From SICU01 sp964408235 (lineage in GTDB: Archaea > Nanobdellota > Nanobdellia > Pacearchaeales > GW2011-AR1), in contig CAYOYN010000003.1 of assembly GCA_964408235.1 (NCBI GenBank), forward strand, positions 1 through 64,000: DNA of 64,000 bases, written 5' to 3'. Positions 16,661 through 24,943 of this stretch are shown here, piece after piece. How positions within the stretch are numbered: position 1 is the stretch's first letter; the number at the start of each line of letters is the position of its first letter. A model generated the notes under the pieces. It saw only the letters and a program-made list of their open reading frames with translations, was not told the DNA's origin and did not search any database. Position numbers and translations under genes: made by a program.

Positions 16661-17642
16661 AAACATGGTTGAGGCATTAAATGATGCCCTTAGACTTGAA
16701 ATGAAAAGAGACAAAAACATCGTAATTATCGGAGAAGATGTTGGCGAGGATGGAGGAGTCTTCAGAGTTACTGATGGACTAGCCAAAGAATATGGAAATA
16801 AAAGAGTCATGGATTCTCCTCTTGCTGAATCAGGCATTGTTGGAACTGCAATTGGAATGTCTCTTGTTGGATTAAAACCTGTTTGCGAAATACAATTTGA
16901 GGGTTTTATTTTCCCCGCTATTGACCAAATAGTTAATCACGCATCTAGAATGAGAAACAGATCTCGTGGAAGATTTACTACTCCTATATTGATTAGATGT
17001 CCTATTGGTGGAGGAATTAAAGCTCTAGAACACCACTCTGACTCTCCAGAAACTTATTTGGTACATACTCCTGGAATAAAAGTTGTAATACCCTCAGGAC
17101 CTTATGATGCAAAAGGATTGTTAATTTCTGCACTACGTGAAAAAGACCCAGTAGTATTTTTTGAACCTAAGAAAATTTATCGCGCAATTAAGGAAGAAGT
17201 TCCAGATGAAGCCTATGCAATTCCTATTGGAAAAGCTAATGTGATTAAAGAGGGAAAAGATGTTACTCTAATCGCTTATGGTGCGTGGGTGAAAACTGCA
17301 AAAGAAGCTATTGAAAAATTAAATGGAATCGATGTTGAATTAATTGATTTACGAACAATTTCCCCGCTAGACACTGAAACAATAATTAATTCTGTTAAAA
17401 AAACAGGCAAATGCGTAATCGTACAAGAAGCTCCAAAAACATTAGGGTTAGCTTCTGAAATAATTGCTAGAATAAATGATAAAGCACTTTACAGTTTGGA
17501 AGCACCAGTCGAAAGGGTTTGTGGATTTGACACTATACCTCCTTTAAGATTACATGAAGATTATTATTTGCCTAGTGTTGAAAAAATAGTATCTGCAATT
17601 GAAAAAGTTATTGCAAATGCACGAGGGCAAAATGGTGTTTGA
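16650..17642 (+). CDS. pdhB: Pyruvate dehydrogenase E1 component, beta subunit
   Basis: Partner of PdhA. The protein opens with MAIKNMVEALNDALRLEMKR, then GEDVGEDGGVFRVTDGL and FEGFIFPAIDQIVNHASRMR, all standard E1beta blocks, and ends with a transketolase C-terminal domain (DLRTISPLD, CVIVQEAPKTLG). Length from ATG 16650 is 330 residues. It overlaps lipB by 11 bases and the E2 gene by 11 bases, so translation is coupled. Confidence 0.95.
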   Translation: MAIKNMVEALNDALRLEMKRDKNIVIIGEDVGEDGGVFRVTDGLAKEYGNKRVMDSPLAESGIVGTAIGMSLVGLKPVCEIQFEGFIFPAIDQIVNHASRMRNRSRGRFTTPILIRCPIGGGIKALEHHSDSPETYLVHTPGIKVVIPSGPYDAKGLLISALREKDPVVFFEPKKIYRAIKEEVPDEAYAIPIGKANVIKEGKDVTLIAYGAWVKTAKEAIEKLNGIDVELIDLRTISPLDTETIINSVKKTGKCVIVQEAPKTLGLASEIIARINDKALYSLEAPVERVCGFDTIPPLRLHEDYYLPSVEKIVSAIEKVIANARGQNGV

Positions 17643-18849
17643 ATTTAGACTACCCGACATTGGAGAGGGAATAGCTGAGGCAGAGATTGTAGAATGGCTC
17701 ATTAAGGAAGGAGATGAGGTTAGAGCTGATGAGGTTATTTTAAAGATTGAAACTGATAAGGCAGTTGCAGACATCCCCACTCCAATTTCAGGAAAGGTTT
17801 TGAAAATTAATTACGCCAAGGGAGACACAGTAAATGTTGGAAGCGTTTTATGCGTTATTGGCTCTGAAGGCGAAAAAGTAAAATCTTCAGTTACTAAAAA
17901 TGAAGAGACTCCAAAGGTTGAGAGAGTTGTAGAAAAAAAAGAAAACAATAATTTTGGAAAGATTTTGGCTTCTCCTGCAGTTAGGAGATCTGCAAACGAA
18001 AAAGGAATTGACTTGAGCAAAATTTCTGGCTCGGGTTCTAATGGACAAATAATAATGTCGGATTTAGACAAAAATGGATTCACTGAAGTTACAAAGATTG
18101 TTGAAACTCCAGCTGTTTCTTCTGGGATAAATAAACAACGCAAGTATGATATGTTTGGATATGTTGAACGCGTACCTATGAAAGGCGTTAGAAAAGTAAT
18201 TGCCCAGAATATGATTAAATCTCTGGCACAATCTGCTCAGGTCACATCTATGGAAGATATTGATGTTTCAAAGCTATGGGATTTAAGAAAAAAGGAAAAG
18301 GAACATTTTGCGATTGAAGGTGTTAAACTGACATTCATGCCATTTATTATTAAAGCAGTTGTTAACTCATTACAGAAACACCATATAATTAACTCATCTC
18401 TTGAGGGAGACAATATTGTTTTGAAGAAATATTATAATATTGGTGTTGCTGTTCAGACGGATGCTGGTTTGATGGTTCCAGTACTAAAAATAGTTGAAAG
18501 AAAGAATATTGCTGAGATTGCTAAGGAAATAGAAAGTCTAGCAGAGAAATCTAGAAACAGGACGATTGACACAATGGACCTGAAAGGAAGCACATTTACA
18601 ATCACTAATTATGGTAGTGTTGGAGGAACTTACGGGACACCCATAATAAATCCAGGTGAGGCGGCCATACTTGGACTTGGGAGAATATTTGACAGGGTTG
18701 TACTTGATGAGAAAACTAATAAGGTTAGAAACGCAAAGATCTTACCTATTTCCCTGACTTTCGACCATCAAATAATTGATGGGGCTGAGGCAGCTGAATT
18801 TATACAGACATTAAAGGGCTTTTTAGAAGAACCTAGTAGCTTTATGTAA
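17632..18849 (+). CDS. pdhC: Dihydrolipoamide acyltransferase (E2)
   Basis: Core acyltransferase of the complex, moving the acetyl group to CoA. From ATG 17632 (405 residues): lipoyl domain with IETDKAVADIP (lipoylated Lys43), Ala/Val/Lys-rich linker, E1/E3-binding domain (ILASPAVRRSANEKGIDL), then the CAT-like catalytic domain ending with FDHQIIDGAEAAEF, whose His (about residue 379) and Asp form the active site. It has one lipoyl domain. No E3 (dihydrolipoamide dehydrogenase) follows; it must be encoded elsewhere or replaced. Confidence 0.95.
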   Translation: MVFEFRLPDIGEGIAEAEIVEWLIKEGDEVRADEVILKIETDKAVADIPTPISGKVLKINYAKGDTVNVGSVLCVIGSEGEKVKSSVTKNEETPKVERVVEKKENNNFGKILASPAVRRSANEKGIDLSKISGSGSNGQIIMSDLDKNGFTEVTKIVETPAVSSGINKQRKYDMFGYVERVPMKGVRKVIAQNMIKSLAQSAQVTSMEDIDVSKLWDLRKKEKEHFAIEGVKLTFMPFIIKAVVNSLQKHHIINSSLEGDNIVLKKYYNIGVAVQTDAGLMVPVLKIVERKNIAEIAKEIESLAEKSRNRTIDTMDLKGSTFTITNYGSVGGTYGTPIINPGEAAILGLGRIFDRVVLDEKTNKVRNAKILPISLTFDHQIIDGAEAAEFIQTLKGFLEEPSSFM

Positions 18850-18854
18850 AATAG

Positions 18855-18874
18855 GGTAAGCATTAAATATTACC
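18855..18874. promoter_or_regulatory. Palindromic candidate operator upstream of acdA
   Basis: GGTAA-N10-TTACC, a 20-base inverted repeat with an AT-rich centre (TTAAA). It begins 6 bases after the pdhC stop and is followed at once by a TATA-like element (TTTATTTATA, about 18876-18885) located about 25 bases before the acdA start. The placement next to the likely BRE/TATA resembles the palindrome before the TrmB gene at 5173. Regulator unknown. Confidence 0.4.
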
Positions 18875-18902
18875 TTTATTTATAGGTTGGATGGTGGTGC
18901 AG

Positions 18903-20366
18903 ATGGACAATTTCTTTAGACCTAGAAGTGTTGCTATTGTAGGTGCCAGTAGGAACCCTGCTAAAATAGGCCACGTGATAATGAAGAATATGGTGGATGG
19001 AGGATTTAAGGGAAGAGTATTTCCGATAAATCCTGAAGCTCGTGAAATTTTAGGATTTAAATGTTATAAGTCGATACTCGAAATAAATGAGATAGTTGAC
19101 TTAGTAGTTGTTGCTGTACCTAGCGAATTCGTTTTAAAAGTTGTAGATGAATGTAATAAGAAGAAAATTAAAGATCTACTGATTGTGACTGCGGGATTTG
19201 GGGAAGTTGGAAACAATAAACTCGAAGAACAGCTTAAAGATAAGTTGGATAAATATGGGATGAAGTGTATTGGAGTAAATTGTTTAGGGGTTTTTGACGC
19301 CCATCATAGATTTGATACATTATTTTTACCAAGATATAGATTGACTAGACCAAAGGCTGGAGGGATAAGTTTTGTTTGCCAAAGTGGGGCCATTGGTTCT
19401 GCCATATTGGATATCGCAGCGTATAGTGGTTATAGTTTTTCTAAATTTGTTTCTTATGGTAACGCTACACAATTAGACGAATCAGATATCATAGAATATT
19501 TATTGCATGATGAAAACACTAAAGTGATATGCTTATACGCTGAAGGTATCAAAAACGGAGAAAAATTCTTTGAAACTCTAAAGAAGACAACTCCCGTTAA
19601 GCCAGTTATTGTTTTGAAAGGCGGTTTAACAGATGCTGGAATGAAGGCTACTATTTCTCATACTGGAAGCCTTGCGGGAAACAAAGATGTTTTCTTTGGG
19701 ATATTAAACCAGGTTAATGCTATTCGCGCAGATTCTCTTGAAGAGATGTTCCATATAGCAGCATTATTTGAAAAAAAAGTAGATTTTGCAAATAATAGGA
19801 TACAAATAATTACTAATGGTGGTGGATATGGAATTGTCACAACAGATGCTATTGCTGGAAGTAAACATTTACGAATGGCAGATATGTCTTCAATAACTGC
19901 CGGGGAAATAAGGAAGAAAGCTCCAGAGCATATGAATGTAGGAAATCCACTTGACTTATTGGGAGATGCTACAACTGAAAGGTACAGAGACACATTGAAT
20001 TTGTGCCTTGCCGATAAAAATATCGATGGAGTTGTTTTAATTGCACTTTATCAGACTCCTTTGTTAACTACTGAAATTGTAGAAGTTATTACTGAAGCTC
20101 ATAGAAATAATAAGAAACCTATTATCGTCATATCTACAGGAGGAGAGTTTACTGAATTGCTTTCTAAGTCTTTAATGGAAAGAGGAATTCCAGTTTTTAA
20201 TTTTCCAACTGAAACTATTACAGCACTTGACAAAGTTGTCAATTATCAATTGAAACATAAGCATGTGAAGATTGTTACAACTCCGGTTAAGAAAGTAGAT
20301 GAGGAATTAAATGTTAAAAAAGTAAAGGCTAAAACTAAAAAAGTGGTTAAGAAAAAGAAGAAGTAA
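18903..20366 (+). CDS. acdA: Acetyl-CoA synthetase (ADP-forming) alpha subunit
   Basis: CoA-binding and phospho-His subunit of the ADP-forming acyl-CoA synthetase. Begins with FFRPRSVAIVGASRNPAKIG (CoA-binding Rossmann fold). The phosphorylated histidine lies in ISHTGSLAGN (His253 counted from ATG 18903). Start choice: GGTGGTG 5 bases upstream supports 18903; ATG 18891 is also in frame. The C-terminus carries an unusual Lys/Val-rich tail of about 30 residues (KAKTKKVVKKKKK). With acdB it gives ATP from the acetyl-CoA made by the PDH operon. Confidence 0.95.
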   Translation: MDNFFRPRSVAIVGASRNPAKIGHVIMKNMVDGGFKGRVFPINPEAREILGFKCYKSILEINEIVDLVVVAVPSEFVLKVVDECNKKKIKDLLIVTAGFGEVGNNKLEEQLKDKLDKYGMKCIGVNCLGVFDAHHRFDTLFLPRYRLTRPKAGGISFVCQSGAIGSAILDIAAYSGYSFSKFVSYGNATQLDESDIIEYLLHDENTKVICLYAEGIKNGEKFFETLKKTTPVKPVIVLKGGLTDAGMKATISHTGSLAGNKDVFFGILNQVNAIRADSLEEMFHIAALFEKKVDFANNRIQIITNGGGYGIVTTDAIAGSKHLRMADMSSITAGEIRKKAPEHMNVGNPLDLLGDATTERYRDTLNLCLADKNIDGVVLIALYQTPLLTTEIVEVITEAHRNNKKPIIVISTGGEFTELLSKSLMERGIPVFNFPTETITALDKVVNYQLKHKHVKIVTTPVKKVDEELNVKKVKAKTKKVVKKKKK

Positions 20367-20431
20367 TTCCTATCCCGCGCATACCTAAACTATATAAAAC
20401 AAACATAATTCTTACTTGAAGGTGATGATGA

Positions 20432-21592
20432 ATGCATAACAATCATATTTCTGAACGTGATTTACAACTACCTCATGTTGAATTTCCAGAGATATCTAGA
20501 AGAATTGCTCTTGATAAAAAGATAATTTCCTTGGGCCCGGGAGAACCAGATTTTCTTACTCCTAAACCACTTTTAGATTATGGTAAAAAAGTGCTTGGTA
20601 AGGCAACCCATTATACTGAACCTCAAGGATTAATGGAACTTAGAGAAACTATTGTAAAGAAATTGTATAAAGAAAATAATATTGATGTTACTCCCGACAA
20701 TGTTATTGTTACTTGTGGAAGCCAAGAAGCTATTTTTTCTGCCCTCCTTGCTGCTCTTGACCCTACAGAACAAGTTCTTGTACCTTCTCCAGGATATGCA
20801 GGGTATGTCCCTGCAATTGATTTGGTAAGTGCTACACCTGTTTTTGTCCCACTTTCAAAAGATAATGGGTTTGAATTAAATGCAGACGTTTTGAAAAGAC
20901 ATATCGATAAACAAAAATCTAAAGTTTTGATTTTGAACTCTCCTTCAAATCCTACTGGAAACGTCATGTCTAGAAAAATAATGGAAGAAATTGCAGATGT
21001 TGCTATAGATAATGATCTGCTTATATTTTCAGATGAAGCCTACGAACACATTTTATATGATGGGGCTAAGCATGTCTCTATTGGAAGTTTGAATGGTATG
21101 GAAGATCACGTACTAACTTTCCACACTTTCTCTAAAAGTTATGCTATGTGCGGATTTAGATTGGGATATTGCACAGGTCCAAAAAAGTTTATTGCTGAAA
21201 TGAATAAGGATCATCATTATATCACATTAGGAGCTCCAACAATTTCTCAAATGATAGGTGTAAAGGCCTTGACCATGGATAAAAAATATGTTAATCAGAT
21301 GGTTTCTGAATATAAAAAAAGACGAGACTTGATTGTGCCTAGATTAAATGAAATGAATTTACCTACCTTGATGCCAAAGGGAGCTTTCTACACATTTTCA
21401 GATATAAGTGCATATTCTAAAAACTCTTCTAAATTCTCTTTTGAAATGATGGAAAAGGCTAAAGTTGCAACTATCCCAGGGACAGAATTTGGACCATTTG
21501 GAGAAGGATATATGCGTTGCAGTTTTGCAACCTCTTATGATAAGATTGAGACAGCATTAGATAAAATGGAAAAATTCCTAAATAATAAATAA
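20432..21592 (+). CDS. Class I/II aminotransferase (AspC/PatA-like)
   Basis: PLP-dependent aminotransferase of fold type I, 386 residues. Visible: LGPGEPDFLTPKP, SPSNPTGNVMSRK, the DEAYEHILYDG strand and FHTFSKSYAMCGFRLGY with PLP-binding Lys235. The C-terminus contains the substrate-carboxylate Arg (YMRCSFAT). Aspartate, aromatic amino acid or alanine could be the donor; sequence does not decide. A GGTGATGATG ribosome site precedes the start and a TATA (CTATATAAAAC) lies near 20390. Confidence 0.93.
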   Translation: MHNNHISERDLQLPHVEFPEISRRIALDKKIISLGPGEPDFLTPKPLLDYGKKVLGKATHYTEPQGLMELRETIVKKLYKENNIDVTPDNVIVTCGSQEAIFSALLAALDPTEQVLVPSPGYAGYVPAIDLVSATPVFVPLSKDNGFELNADVLKRHIDKQKSKVLILNSPSNPTGNVMSRKIMEEIADVAIDNDLLIFSDEAYEHILYDGAKHVSIGSLNGMEDHVLTFHTFSKSYAMCGFRLGYCTGPKKFIAEMNKDHHYITLGAPTISQMIGVKALTMDKKYVNQMVSEYKKRRDLIVPRLNEMNLPTLMPKGAFYTFSDISAYSKNSSKFSFEMMEKAKVATIPGTEFGPFGEGYMRCSFATSYDKIETALDKMEKFLNNK

Positions 21593-21622
21593 ATATATAT
21601 AGTTCAAAGTTCTTTGTTTTTT

Positions 21623-21826
21623 ATGACAAGGCTTGAAGAGTCTTTGTGCGATACACCTTCCGAGGGTTTCAATTCTAACGGTTTTTATTGTGATAATAAA
21701 TTCTTTAGAGGCGTAGGTTACGCGTCATTATTTAGTCTTGCTTTTTGGACCAGTGCCTTTTTTATAGGAGATAGAATTTTAGATTCCGCGTTACCTGCAA
21801 GACAATACTCTTCTATTCCTAAATAG
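21623..21826 (+). CDS. Small membrane protein
   Basis: A 67-residue protein with one hydrophobic segment (ASLFSLAFWTSAFFIG, about residues 33-50). ATG 21623 is favoured over TTG 21614 because a TATA-like AAATATATATAG (about 21591-21602) lies 22-32 bases upstream, the leaderless spacing seen across the window. No family recognised. Confidence 0.6.
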   Translation: MTRLEESLCDTPSEGFNSNGFYCDNKFFRGVGYASLFSLAFWTSAFFIGDRILDSALPARQYSSIPK

Positions 21827-21860
21827 GTAGGTTTATAAAATAAGTTTTTGCTTGATTTTT

Positions 21861-22067
21861 ATGAATAGAGAATATCAAACTGAAAATCCAATTGAATTAG
21901 ACGATGGCTTCTTAAAAATTAAAGATGGAATCAAAAGACCTAATAGAAATAGACTTTCTGACTTGCTATGGTTAATAGTAGGCTTTACAGGAGTTGGTGG
22001 ATGCAGTTATTTGACAAATCATATAGAAGATGGCACTCCATACCATATTAAGTATGAATGCAGATAG
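21861..22067 (+). CDS. Small single-pass membrane protein
   Basis: A 68-residue protein with a charged N-terminal half (DDGFLKIKDGIKRPNRNR), one membrane helix (LLWLIVGFTGVGGCSYL) and a short outer tail ending in Cys. TATA GTTTATAAAATA (21831-21842) precedes ATG 21861 by about 25 bases. Convergent, end to end, with the MGMT gene. No family recognised. Confidence 0.6.
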   Translation: MNREYQTENPIELDDGFLKIKDGIKRPNRNRLSDLLWLIVGFTGVGGCSYLTNHIEDGTPYHIKYECR

Positions 22068-22364
22068 TTAGAAATTGTAACCAAATTTTTCTAAATCAAT
22101 CTTATTATTTTCAATTAATACTCCTTCTGAGCTTAACCTTTTAATTTTAGCATCCGTTCCATGGGCATATCCACCAATCATTCCGTTTGAAGAAATTACT
22201 CTGTGGCAGGGATAGACATTCGTATCATTTGGGTTTTTGTTCATTGCTCTACCTACGGCCCTATACCCTTTGGAATTTAGTTTTTCTGCTATTGCTTTGT
22301 AAGTTGTAACTTTTCCTTTTGGAATTTCTTTTATGATTTGATAACACTTTTCTGAAAAATTCAT
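22068..22364 (-). CDS. ogt: Methylated-DNA--protein-cysteine methyltransferase (MGMT/Ogt C-terminal type)
   Basis: Suicide repair protein taking alkyl groups from O6-alkylguanine. The 98-residue protein is only the DNA-binding/active-site domain: helix-turn-helix with the Arg finger (YRAVGRAMNKNP), then YPCHRVIS with reactive Cys53 and GGYAHG. Full-length Ogt has an extra N-terminal domain, absent here. The reactive Cys separates it from the catalytically dead alkyltransferase-like proteins, which carry another residue there. Overlaps the peroxiredoxin gene by 4 bases. Confidence 0.92.
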   Translation of the reverse strand: MNFSEKCYQIIKEIPKGKVTTYKAIAEKLNSKGYRAVGRAMNKNPNDTNVYPCHRVISSNGMIGGYAHGTDAKIKRLSSEGVLIENNKIDLEKFGYNF

Positions 22365-22819
22365 TTTAAAGATTTTATAAAATTTAGAACTTCTTTAGCA
22401 TGTCCAATAGGCTTAACATTTTCATAAATTTTTAGAATTTTATTATTCTTGTCCAATATGAAAGTTATTCTTGATATTCCCATATATTTCTTACCCATAA
22501 ACGACTTTTCGCCATAAACTCCGTATTCTTTTGAAACAAGGAAATCAATATCAGATAATAAAACGTGTTTAAGATTATGACTGGTACAAAACTTTTCTTT
22601 CGATTTATTATCTCCTCCTGAAACCCCAATTACTGTAGCATTTAAATTTTCAAACTCATCAAGCATTAAGGAAAAACCTTTTGACTCTATTGTACACCCT
22701 GGTGTACTATCTTTCGGGTAAAAATAAAGAACCTTTATCTTTTTTATGTTTGATAATTGGTGCTCTTGGTTAAGACGATCTTTTAATATAAAATCTGGGG
22801 CTATATCTCCTACATTCAT
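22361..22819 (-). CDS. bcp: Peroxiredoxin, BCP/PrxQ family
   Basis: Thiol peroxidase reducing H2O2 and organic peroxides. From ATG 22819 (152 residues): GDIAPDFILKD, then YFYPKDSTPGCTIESKGF with peroxidatic Cys42. The PrxQ resolving Cys normally five residues later is Lys here, so it is 1-Cys at that site; another Cys (KFCTSHNL) could substitute. The frame extends to 22849 but the internal ATG overlaps the glycosylase stop in an ATGA-like way, which decides the start. Confidence 0.9.
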   Translation of the reverse strand: MNVGDIAPDFILKDRLNQEHQLSNIKKIKVLYFYPKDSTPGCTIESKGFSLMLDEFENLNATVIGVSGGDNKSKEKFCTSHNLKHVLLSDIDFLVSKEYGVYGEKSFMGKKYMGISRITFILDKNNKILKIYENVKPIGHAKEVLNFIKSLK

Positions 22820-23439
22820 TTTAGAACTTCTCCTGTTTTCATATACCATAAAAATAAATCTAATTTTGCTAAAGACATCCTTAGAGTACTAGCTAATTCA
22901 GTGAATTTTTGTTCTATCTCCCTATATAATTGAGGGGTTAAAGTTTTTGGCCTGTCAATTACTTTATGTTCTGCTAAGAGCGCTAGAATATGCCTATCTA
23001 AAATTGCAAGATTTTGACCTCCAGTGTTTCTTAAGAAATGAGAAGCTTCTTTCATGCCAAGGCCCTTTATATTTTCAACTAAAAAATCTCTTGCTTCCAA
23101 TTCAGTCTTATCTTTAATGATACTTTTTATATTTGAAAATGCTCTTGCACCTACAATATATTTCGCTTTATTATTATGGAATCTGTGTTTATTTACTTTG
23201 ATCAAATTTGCAAGAGTTTCTTGTGAAAGAGTCTTGAATCCTTCTGCTTGAATTTGATTTTGAATTGCTGCCCCAGTCTTTTGTTTAGCATTTGCAGTTA
23301 AAATACAAAAACACAATTCAGAAAACCATTCATCTTCAGATTTAGTTTTAAATGATTCAAATTCTGCAAGTCTTTTGTTAATAATATCATTTATTTCAGT
23401 CTTTTCTAACTGGCGAACTTTTTCTACCAATTCGTTCAT
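22816..23439 (-). CDS. ogg: 8-oxoguanine DNA glycosylase/AP lyase, Ogg2 type
   Basis: Removes 8-oxoguanine from DNA and nicks the abasic site. The 207-residue length fits archaeal Ogg2. The helix-hairpin-helix reads VENIKGLGMKEASHFLRNTGG, with Schiff-base Lys130, and AILDRHIL carries the catalytic Asp148, numbers that closely match the family. ATG 23451 is an alternative start four codons upstream. First gene of a three-gene overlapping operon with peroxiredoxin and MGMT, a coherent oxidative and alkylation damage unit. Confidence 0.92.
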   Translation of the reverse strand: MNELVEKVRQLEKTEINDIINKRLAEFESFKTKSEDEWFSELCFCILTANAKQKTGAAIQNQIQAEGFKTLSQETLANLIKVNKHRFHNNKAKYIVGARAFSNIKSIIKDKTELEARDFLVENIKGLGMKEASHFLRNTGGQNLAILDRHILALLAEHKVIDRPKTLTPQLYREIEQKFTELASTLRMSLAKLDLFLWYMKTGEVLK

Positions 23440-23515
23440 GAAAATAGACATTTTTGATTGTTATAATTGTTTGCTTATGGATAGATTTATAATTAGTTAT
23501 ATTTCTATGTACCTC

Positions 23516-23740
23516 ATGATTGATTTAGGCAAGGTAAGAAGCTATATTGAAGATCTTTTATTTCCATATCGGGCGAGTTTAGAATCTGACTCTGAAAATC
23601 TTAGAAGATCATTCATTAGAGATTTAGAAAAAGTTGCGAGCCAAAGAAATTTAAGTTATCAATCAGCAAATAGACAATTACTTTGTAAAAGTTATAGAGG
23701 TCCTAGCGTTAGTAAAACAGGAAAAAACAGATCATTCTAA
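23516..23740 (+). CDS. Hypothetical small basic protein
   Basis: A 74-residue basic protein (MIDLGKVRSYIEDLLFPYRA at the N-terminus, GPSVSKTGKNRSF at the C-terminus), helical, without membrane segment. ATG 23516 is chosen because TATA ATTTATAA (about 23483-23490) lies about 26 bases upstream; ATG 23507 is in frame. The frame is open further upstream, but that overlaps the glycosylase on the other strand. No family recognised. Confidence 0.5.
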   Translation: MIDLGKVRSYIEDLLFPYRASLESDSENLRRSFIRDLEKVASQRNLSYQSANRQLLCKSYRGPSVSKTGKNRSF

Positions 23741-24478
23741 TAATAATAAAAGAGACATTACAGTAATTCCTGCAATAAGAGCTAATATTTGAAAGATAGA
23801 CTTCTTCGTTTCAAAGTTTTTATGCAATTCAGGAATAAGGTCTGAACCAGCAATATAAATGAATCCACCTATTGCAAGAGGGATCAAATAATCTGTAATT
23901 GGGGTTATTCCTGAAGCCAAAAATGCAATCAAACCACCTGCAACTGCAGTTAGTGCTGAAAGGAAATTGAACAATAGCGCTTTTGATTTTGAAAATCCTC
24001 CGTGTAAAAGAACTCCAAAGTCTCCAATTTCTTGAGGGATTTCGTGGAAGATTACTGCAATAGTTGTTGCTATCCCAAGAGGGATGTTTACAATATAACT
24101 GGCACCTATAATCAAACCATCTATGAAGTTGTGTACTCCATCCCCTACCAGGTTTGTTACAACAAATGGGTGTTCATGCCCTCCATTTTGAGGAACGTGA
24201 CAATGTTGCCAATGAACTATTTTTTCTATTATAAAGAATAGCAATATTCCTCCTAGAATAAGAAAAGAAGTTTTAAGATTGAATAAATTTTCTTCGATTA
24301 GTTCTGGAATTAAGTGGATGAAAACATCCCCTAAAAGAGCTCCAGCTGCAAAACTTACTAAATATAATAAAATTTTATTAAGATTCTTTACTTTTATTAA
24401 AAGAGTAATTACTCCTACAAATGAGATAACGCTTACAATTAGAACACTTACTATTGTGTATAATAATGCTTCATTCAT
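23732..24478 (-). CDS. ZIP-family metal transporter
   Basis: Integral membrane importer or exchanger of Zn2+, Fe2+ or Mn2+. The 248-residue protein has about eight hydrophobic helices, a His-containing loop (HWQHCHVPQNGGHEH) and the two metal-site helices: GDGVHNFIDGLIIG in helix 4 and IFHEIPQEIGDFG in helix 5. Divergent from a Fur-family regulator 57 bases away with a shared promoter region, so it is probably under Fur/Zur control. Its 3' end overlaps the small gene at 23516-23740 by 9 bases. Confidence 0.93.
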   Translation of the reverse strand: MNEALLYTIVSVLIVSVISFVGVITLLIKVKNLNKILLYLVSFAAGALLGDVFIHLIPELIEENLFNLKTSFLILGGILLFFIIEKIVHWQHCHVPQNGGHEHPFVVTNLVGDGVHNFIDGLIIGASYIVNIPLGIATTIAVIFHEIPQEIGDFGVLLHGGFSKSKALLFNFLSALTAVAGGLIAFLASGITPITDYLIPLAIGGFIYIAGSDLIPELHKNFETKKSIFQILALIAGITVMSLLLLLE

Positions 24479-24498
24479 GACCTTGTTTTGTTAAGAAG

Positions 24499-24508
24499 AT
24501 ATTTAAAG
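24499..24508. promoter_or_regulatory. Shared palindromic TATA box, ZIP/Fur divergent promoter
   Basis: TATTTAAAG contains the self-complementary core TTTAAA at 24502-24507. Its centre is about 26 bases from the ZIP ATG (24478) and 31 from the Fur ATG (24536), so a single TATA element could serve both leaderless divergent genes. Position and symmetry are seen; use in both directions is inferred. Confidence 0.5.
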
Positions 24509-24513
24509 CTTAT

Positions 24514-24528
24514 TGATTGCAATTATCA
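24514..24528. promoter_or_regulatory. Candidate Fur-family operator
   Basis: On the minus strand this 15-mer reads TGATAATTGCAATCA. The left half equals the TGATAAT half-site of the bacterial 7-1-7 Fur box, and the right half matches 4 of 7 positions of ATTATCA. It sits between the shared TATA box and the fur start, where binding would block fur and could also affect ZIP. A Zur/Fur choice cannot be made from the site. Confidence 0.45.
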
Positions 24529-24535
24529 TTAAGAA

Positions 24536-24913
24536 ATGGTAGAGAAGAGAGAAACAAAACAGAAAAAAGCCATTGAGAATTTTATTTCTAAACTTGATAG
24601 ATTCTTCACCGCGGAAGAAATTTATTCTAAATTAAAGAAAGAGAATACGGGTATTGGAATTGCAACAGTTTATAGATTTTTGAAAGAACTTGAAAAAGAA
24701 AGAAAGATTCATGCATTTAGTTGTGATAGAAGAAAGCTTTATTCAAAGCAAGGAATGTCTCATTCACACTTTGTTTGTGAAATATGCGGATTGAAAAAAC
24801 ACATTAATATTGAGAAGATAGATTTTCTAAAAAAATTCATCAATGAAGATTTATGCCATGTTCAAATTGAAGTAAGCGGAATTTGCTCTTCTTGTAAAAA
24901 TAAAAGCAGATAA
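24536..24913 (+). CDS. Fur-family metal-responsive transcriptional regulator
   Basis: A 125-residue Fur/Zur/PerR-type repressor. N-terminal winged helix: TKQKKAIENFISK, FFTAEEIYSKLK and GIATVYRFLKELEKE (the recognition helix TVYR). The dimerisation domain has SHSHFVCEICG and ends with GICSSCK, giving two CxxC pairs for a structural Zn. Divergent from the ZIP transporter; the operator-like site at 24514-24528 suggests autoregulation. Zn is a likely signal given the ZIP neighbour, but Fe or peroxide sensing is not excluded. Confidence 0.92.
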   Translation: MVEKRETKQKKAIENFISKLDRFFTAEEIYSKLKKENTGIGIATVYRFLKELEKERKIHAFSCDRRKLYSKQGMSHSHFVCEICGLKKHINIEKIDFLKKFINEDLCHVQIEVSGICSSCKNKSR

Positions 24914-24943
24914 ATATATAAAGCAAAATGGATGTTTTATATT

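Noticed and set aside
23375..23515. Longer start for the 74-residue protein
   Set aside because: The extension is antisense to the start of the glycosylase gene and lies upstream of the TATA that fits ATG 23516.
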